Both the position numbers and the translations under genes were made by a program. Below are positions 60,217 to 64,000 of a stretch of 64,000 bases of DNA, one piece after another. The first letter of the stretch is position 1. Every line of letters begins with the position of its first letter. A model generated the notes under the pieces. It was not told where the DNA came from. It saw only the letters and a list, made by a program, of their open reading frames with translations, and searched no databases. This DNA comes from Terriglobia bacterium (GTDB lineage Bacteria; Acidobacteriota; Terriglobia; Bryobacterales; Bryobacteraceae): contig JAIQFI010000002.1 in the NCBI GenBank assembly GCA_020073345.1, positions 186,001 through 250,000 on the forward strand. Direction: 5' to 3'.

Positions 60217-61716
60217 ATGGCTGGCCGCCCGCTGGTGCTGACCATCCTCGACGGCTGGGGCTTCTCGTCCGCGACGGAAGGCAACGCGATCGCGGCCGCG
60301 CGCAAGCCCAACTACGATGCTCTGATTCGCGATTATCCGAATACCCTGGTTCACACCTCGGGGCCCTTTGTCGGACTACCCGACGGCCAGATGGGAAACA
60401 GCGAGGTGGGACATCTGAACATCGGTGCGGGCCGCATCATCCATATGGATGTCACCCGCCTGGATCTGATGATCGCCTCAGGCGACTTCTTCCGTGACCC
60501 GACGCTGCTTGCAGCCATGCACCATGCCCGCGGGCGGCGGCTTCACTTGATGGGCCTGCTCAGCGACGGTGGCGTGCACTCCATGAACACGCACCTGTAC
60601 GCGCTGCTGGAAATGGCCAAGCGCGAAGGCGTCGCCGATGTGGCGATTCACTGCTTCATGGACGGCCGCGATACGCCGCCCGAGAGTGGCGCTGGATTCC
60701 TCGAAGCACTCCAGCGCGAGATCCGCCGCATCGGTGTGGGCCGCATCGCCACCGTCGTCGGCCGGTATTATGCGATGGATCGTGATAAACGCTGGGAGCG
60801 GATCGAGCGCGCCAAAGGCGCGATGGTCAGCGGCTTGGGCGAGAAAGCGACCAACCCGGCTGCGGCGGCAAAGCGATCTTACGAGCACGGGGTCACGGAC
60901 GAGTTCATCGAGCCCGTCACGATCGTCGACACCCGCAATGAACCTGTCGGGTTGATCCGCGAAGGCGATGCGTGTGTGTTCTTCAACTACCGCGCCGACC
61001 GCGGACGTGAGATGACCCAGGCACTGGTCGAATCGAGCCTGAAGTTGCATTTCACAACCATGACGCGGTACGACAAGGCTCTCCCGGTGCCGTTCGTGCT
61101 GGCGCGCGAGCATCCCAATAACATCCTGGCCAACGTCATGGCAGCCGAGCATTGGAAAAACCTGCGCGTCGCGGAGACCGAGAAGTACGCGCACGTCACT
61201 TACTTCTTCAACGGCGGGAACGAAAAACCCTATCCTGGTGAGGAGCGGGAGCTGGTTCCTTCTCCCAAGGTCGCGACGTACGATCTAAAGCCCGAGATGA
61301 GCGCCGAAGGCATCACGGAAGTGGTGATCAAGGCGATCGAAGGCAAGGGATTCGACATCATCGTGATGAATTTCGCCAATGCCGATATGGTGGGGCACTC
61401 GGGAAAGATGGAGCCGACGGTGCGCGCCGTCGAGGTCGTGGACACCTGCCTCGGGCGAATCTACTCGGCTCTTCGCCGCGCCGGAGGCCGCTGGATCATC
61501 ACCGCCGATCACGGCAACGCCGAAACCATGATCGATCCGGTCACCAAGGGTCCGCACACCTATCACACTACGAACCCGGTCCCGTTCATCGTGGTGGATG
61601 AAGAGAAGCGTCCGCTTCGCTCCGACGGAGCGTTGCAGGATATCGCGCCGACGGTTCTGGGAATGCTGCACGTCGCGCAGCCCAAAGAGATGACGGGTCG
61701 CGATCTGCGGGGCTGA
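60217..61716 (+). CDS. gpmI: 2,3-bisphosphoglycerate-independent phosphoglycerate mutase
   Basis: 499 residues from ATG 60217; a GTG at 60205 overlapping the eno stop would add four. Alkaline-phosphatase superfamily with [26 protein letters not shown] (catalytic Ser), [42 protein letters not shown] and [10 protein letters not shown] (manganese ligands). It converts 3- to 2-phosphoglycerate, the step before enolase. Confidence 0.97.
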   Translation: MAGRPLVLTILDGWGFSSATEGNAIAAARKPNYDALIRDYPNTLVHTSGPFVGLPDGQMGNSEVGHLNIGAGRIIHMDVTRLDLMIASGDFFRDPTLLAAMHHARGRRLHLMGLLSDGGVHSMNTHLYALLEMAKREGVADVAIHCFMDGRDTPPESGAGFLEALQREIRRIGVGRIATVVGRYYAMDRDKRWERIERAKGAMVSGLGEKATNPAAAAKRSYEHGVTDEFIEPVTIVDTRNEPVGLIREGDACVFFNYRADRGREMTQALVESSLKLHFTTMTRYDKALPVPFVLAREHPNNILANVMAAEHWKNLRVAETEKYAHVTYFFNGGNEKPYPGEERELVPSPKVATYDLKPEMSAEGITEVVIKAIEGKGFDIIVMNFANADMVGHSGKMEPTVRAVEVVDTCLGRIYSALRRAGGRWIITADHGNAETMIDPVTKGPHTYHTTNPVPFIVVDEEKRPLRSDGALQDIAPTVLGMLHVAQPKEMTGRDLRG

Positions 61717-61718
61717 AA

Positions 61719-61811
61719 GTGGGGCAGACGTCCACGTCTGCGCCGGACCTCTAGGTCCGGCTCGATATGGCGGGCGTGGACGCCCGCCGCAGGTCTGGAG
61801 ACCTGCCCCAC
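61719..61811. repeat. REP-like array of four hairpins
   Basis: Same design as 58536-58627: GGCAGACGT/ACGTCTGC, GCCGGACCT/AGGTCCGGC, GGCGGGCGT/ACGCCCGCC and GGCAGGTCT/AGACCTGCC, framed by GTGGGGC and GCCCCAC. It lies between the convergent gpmI and M28 genes and may serve as a bidirectional terminator. Confidence 0.8.
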
Positions 61812-61817
61812 AAAGAT

Positions 61818-62678
61818 TTACTGCCTCTCGAGCTTCTGGATCACGTCCAGCACCACGGTCCCCACGATCTCCAGGCTCTGCGCGCTGAGCTTGTCCATGG
61901 TGTCCTCGTCGGTGTGCCACGGATCATAGTCGAAATCGATCAGATCCAGGGCCGGGATGCCCGCCTTGAGGAACGGGATGTGATCGTCTTCGATCGTGAT
62001 GTCCTGATCCCAGAAGTAGGCCTTGTAGCCCAGCTCCGACGCACTACGCCACACCAGCTGACGCAGCTTCGCGTTCGAATTCTGCTCCTGCTTTAGGTTC
62101 AGATGCTTGTCGCCGATCATGTCGACGTTGATCAGTCCTTTGATCTTCGCGGCGGTGCCGTCCTTGGACCAGCGTTCGGCCAGGTGCCGGCTGCCGTAGA
62201 GATTGTCCTCGCCCGCCCACTCAGTACGTACCGCCTCTTCGCCGTCCAGCCAGACCAGGTAGACGTCGTCGGTGCGCGGTTGGCCGGCCAACACGCGGGC
62301 CAGCTCCAACAGCAGTCCCGCGGACGATCCGCCGTCGCTTGCGCCCACGAACTTCCGGCCCGGAAACAGCTTGGTATCGTAATGCCCGGTGATGACGACG
62401 GCCTTCCCGCTTTTGCCGGCGAACTTGGCGAGGATGTTCTTCATCGCGATGGGACCTTTGGGAGTCTGCGGGGTGAACGCATCTTCGGTCACCTGGCACT
62501 TGCACGTCTTGAGCTGCGTCAAGATGTAAGCCTGCAACTGGTGAATCGCCTCCGAGCCCGACGGGCGCGGGCCGAAGGCCACGGCATGACGGGTGAACTC
62601 GAGCGCTGAACTGCCGGAAACGCCGGCGGCGGAAACCAAGGTGGGCAACAAAATCAGGAAGGCTTGCGCGCGGAACAT
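61818..62678 (-). CDS. Secreted M28 metallopeptidase, glutaminyl-cyclase-like
   Basis: 286 residues from ATG 62678 with a signal peptide (MFRAQAFLILLPTLVSAAG). Zinc ligands are visible as GHYDTK (H), VGASDGGSSAG (D), WLDGEEA (E), NVDMIGDK (D) and DPWHTDEDTMDKLSAQSLEIVG (H). The DPWHTxxDTxDxLxxxSL ending is that of glutaminyl-peptide cyclotransferases within family M28. It either trims peptides or cyclises N-terminal glutamine outside the cytoplasm. The start overlaps the preceding methyltransferase end by 25 bases. Confidence 0.88.
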   Translation of the reverse strand: MFRAQAFLILLPTLVSAAGVSGSSALEFTRHAVAFGPRPSGSEAIHQLQAYILTQLKTCKCQVTEDAFTPQTPKGPIAMKNILAKFAGKSGKAVVITGHYDTKLFPGRKFVGASDGGSSAGLLLELARVLAGQPRTDDVYLVWLDGEEAVRTEWAGEDNLYGSRHLAERWSKDGTAAKIKGLINVDMIGDKHLNLKQEQNSNAKLRQLVWRSASELGYKAYFWDQDITIEDDHIPFLKAGIPALDLIDFDYDPWHTDEDTMDKLSAQSLEIVGTVVLDVIQKLERQ

Positions 62679-63343
62679 ATATATCCCAGTGTAAAAGACC
62701 TGTCCCGGTCCAGGGGGTCGAGCAGCGGCAGGACCAATGCCGGGGGCGCGAAGAATACCGCCGCCACCAACATCAGCGGCCCGGGAAAGAATTGTAAGGC
62801 GTTCAGCAGCCGCCGCGAGATCAGCCGGAAAATGCCGCCCACGGGCTGGATCGAAATTTCTGTAAACCCGGCCTGCCGCAGCAGGTGATCGAGCGCAAAG
62901 CGCGTGAATCGTCCGTAGTCGTGGGGTTGCTGGTGCTCCTCCCACTGCAAGGGCGCGACCAGCAGGAATCGTCCGCCGGGAGCCAGCACGCGGCCGAGCT
63001 CGCAGATTACACGCTCCGGGTGCAGCACGTGTTCCAGCGTGACGATGTTGATGGCCGCGTCGAAGGTTCGGTCGGGGAAGGGAAGAGTCTCCAGATTGCC
63101 CAGCACATCGAGCTGCGAGTAGTCCCAATCCTGATCGCCGATGCCCAGATCCAGCCCGCAGTATCGCTGAGCGCTGAAGTAATGCTTGTGGGCGGTCTCG
63201 CCGGCCCCCGCGTCCAGTACGCGGGCTCCGCGCGGCAATGCTTTCGCGAACTTCGACACCGCGTCCTCGATGGCCGCCTCGAAATGCATCACGTAGCGGG
63301 CAAGGAAGCCGGGCAGCAGGGATCGCAGGCTATCGTAGATCAC
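62654..63343 (-). CDS. Class I SAM-dependent methyltransferase with C-terminal hydrophobic segment
   Basis: 229 residues. RVLDAGAGETAHKHYF (motif I), YCGLDLGIGD, LPFPDRTFDAAINIVTLEHVLHPERVICELGRVLAPGG. A hydrophobic stretch near 190-210 (GPLMLVAAVFFAPPALVLPL) suggests membrane association. Found next to another methyltransferase, a pattern common in polysaccharide or glycolipid gene sets. Confidence 0.85.
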   Translation of the reverse strand: MIYDSLRSLLPGFLARYVMHFEAAIEDAVSKFAKALPRGARVLDAGAGETAHKHYFSAQRYCGLDLGIGDQDWDYSQLDVLGNLETLPFPDRTFDAAINIVTLEHVLHPERVICELGRVLAPGGRFLLVAPLQWEEHQQPHDYGRFTRFALDHLLRQAGFTEISIQPVGGIFRLISRRLLNALQFFPGPLMLVAAVFFAPPALVLPLLDPLDRDRSFTLGYICSARKPS

Positions 63344-63358
63344 GATTTTTTGCGTGCT

Positions 63359-64000
63359 TCACGTTTTTTTACGGGCCTCGATCATGATGGTCGATCCGGC
63401 GCGGCATACTGCCTCAAGCAGCGTGAACGGAACTGACGCAGCCACCATCGCGGTGTACAGCAGGTCCTTCCACAGCCGTTTCCGGGGCGTTTCGGCGATC
63501 CGCCGGATTCGCCGGGCCATCGGATCGAGCTGAGGCGCGAGGCTGGTGGCCAATCCCGCCGGATTGTCACGCAGGGAAAAATGCTTGTGCCGCAGAACCT
63601 CGAACCCGCAGCTCTCCAGCAGCCGGTCCAGATCGGAGGCGCGGAAATCGGTGAGATGACGAGGGACGTCGACACCGCTCCAGCGCTCGCCCAGCAGCAG
63701 GAATTGCCAGCAGGCGGCGTTGGGCACCTGCACGATCAAGCGTCCATCGGGCACCAGCAATTCGTGAGCCGCACGCAGGTAGCTGCCCGGATCGTAGAGG
63801 TGTTCCAGGACGTGAAACATGGTGACGGCGGCGCAACTGCCGGGAGCGAAGGGCGCCTGCGAAAGCGTTCCGCACACCGCCGGAACTCCCGCCCGCCACC
63901 AGGCCGCGTGGGCCGCATCGATGGAAAAGTCGAGGCCCGCCACGGGACCCGTGCGCTCGACGACGCCGCGCTCCGCCAGCATTTGCAGAAAAAGCCCGCC
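63359..64000 (-). CDS. Class I SAM-dependent methyltransferase, 5' end outside the window
   Basis: The frame is open to the window edge; 213 residues are seen. The visible start GGLFLQMLAERG is the end of SAM motif I, followed by VAGLDFSIDAAHAA (motif II), VTMFHVLEHLYDPGSYLRAAHELLVPDGRL and a C-terminal hydrophobic segment (MVAASVPFTLLEAV). This is the Methyltransf_23 type with the HVLEH motif. It precedes the other methyltransferase by 15 bases, so they form one unit. Confidence 0.85.
   Translation of the reverse strand, partial: GGLFLQMLAERGVVERTGPVAGLDFSIDAAHAAWWRAGVPAVCGTLSQAPFAPGSCAAVTMFHVLEHLYDPGSYLRAAHELLVPDGRLIVQVPNAACWQFLLLGERWSGVDVPRHLTDFRASDLDRLLESCGFEVLRHKHFSLRDNPAGLATSLAPQLDPMARRIRRIAETPRKRLWKDLLYTAMVAASVPFTLLEAVCRAGSTIMIEARKKT

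Noticed and set aside
61818-63128. Long N-terminal extension of the M28 peptidase
   Set aside because: The extension overlaps the methyltransferase gene and is Arg/Pro-rich shadow; the ATG at 62678 begins a clean signal peptide.

Overview
The window is a GC-rich bacterial chromosome segment. The mix of genes suggests an Acidobacteriota genome of the Solibacter/Bryobacter type. The clues are several copies of a secreted protein family common there, PEP-CTERM proteins, exported DinB-like proteins, DUF6152 and DUF1684 proteins, a kinase-FGE fusion, and tandem-hairpin repeats after genes. This taxonomic reading is inference from gene content; there is no rRNA gene in the window.

Layout. 1-13.4 kb: a truncated membrane glycosyltransferase, a DksA-type zinc-finger protein, the rpmI-rplT-(zapB-like)-zapA-pgeF cluster, an amidohydrolase relative that has lost its metal ligands, a TonB-dependent siderophore receptor, larB, lexA, a small lower-GC accessory patch (9.07-10.4 kb), a PEP-CTERM protein and RNase R. 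13.4-25.3 kb: DUF355, a frameshifted secreted protein gene, a Ser/Thr kinase fused to an FGE/SUMF1 domain, tldD-pmbA with two followers, an HpcH/HpaI-type protein with a beta-propeller protein, and the ctaA-ctaB-sco-DUF420 cluster for cytochrome oxidase maturation. 25.3-34.5 kb: a Tat-exported TPP enzyme with an exported alpha/beta-hydrolase-domain protein, an LLM flavin enzyme, a Phd/RelE-type toxin-antitoxin pair, and a tightly overlapping minus-strand operon cysM - JAMM peptidase - (Ubl/E1/rhodanese fusion). That operon looks like a sulfur-carrier route to cysteine.

34.6-48.6 kb: a flavin reductase, a 2.2 kb segment bounded by stumps of a duplicated convergent gene pair, a long minus-strand operon of secreted proteins, an MBL-fold protein, an aminotransferase and an aldolase, then HDOD, CPA2 antiporter, DinB, sugar dehydrogenase and cytochrome c genes. 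A broken member of the secreted family closes this stretch.

48.68-55.18 kb is the most interesting region. It is a 6.5 kb element with 36-bp terminal inverted repeats (35/36 identical) and 14-bp direct repeats at the 3' end of a tRNA-Leu(CAG) gene. It carries a 5'-truncated family B DNA polymerase and a truncated PIN-like gene back to back, plus lower-GC genes of unknown function. Long inverted repeats, a 14-bp target duplication, a tRNA-Leu 3' end and a PolB gene are together the described architecture of casposons. No Cas1 gene is visible, so I read it as a decayed or non-autonomous casposon-like element.

55.3-64 kb: another secreted family member, methyltransferases, DUF1684, a Tat-exported class II aldolase, an orphan HicB, the glycolytic pair eno-gpmI, an M28 glutaminyl-cyclase-like peptidase and two methyltransferases, the last cut by the window edge. 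Tandem-hairpin repeats follow the aldolase and gpmI.
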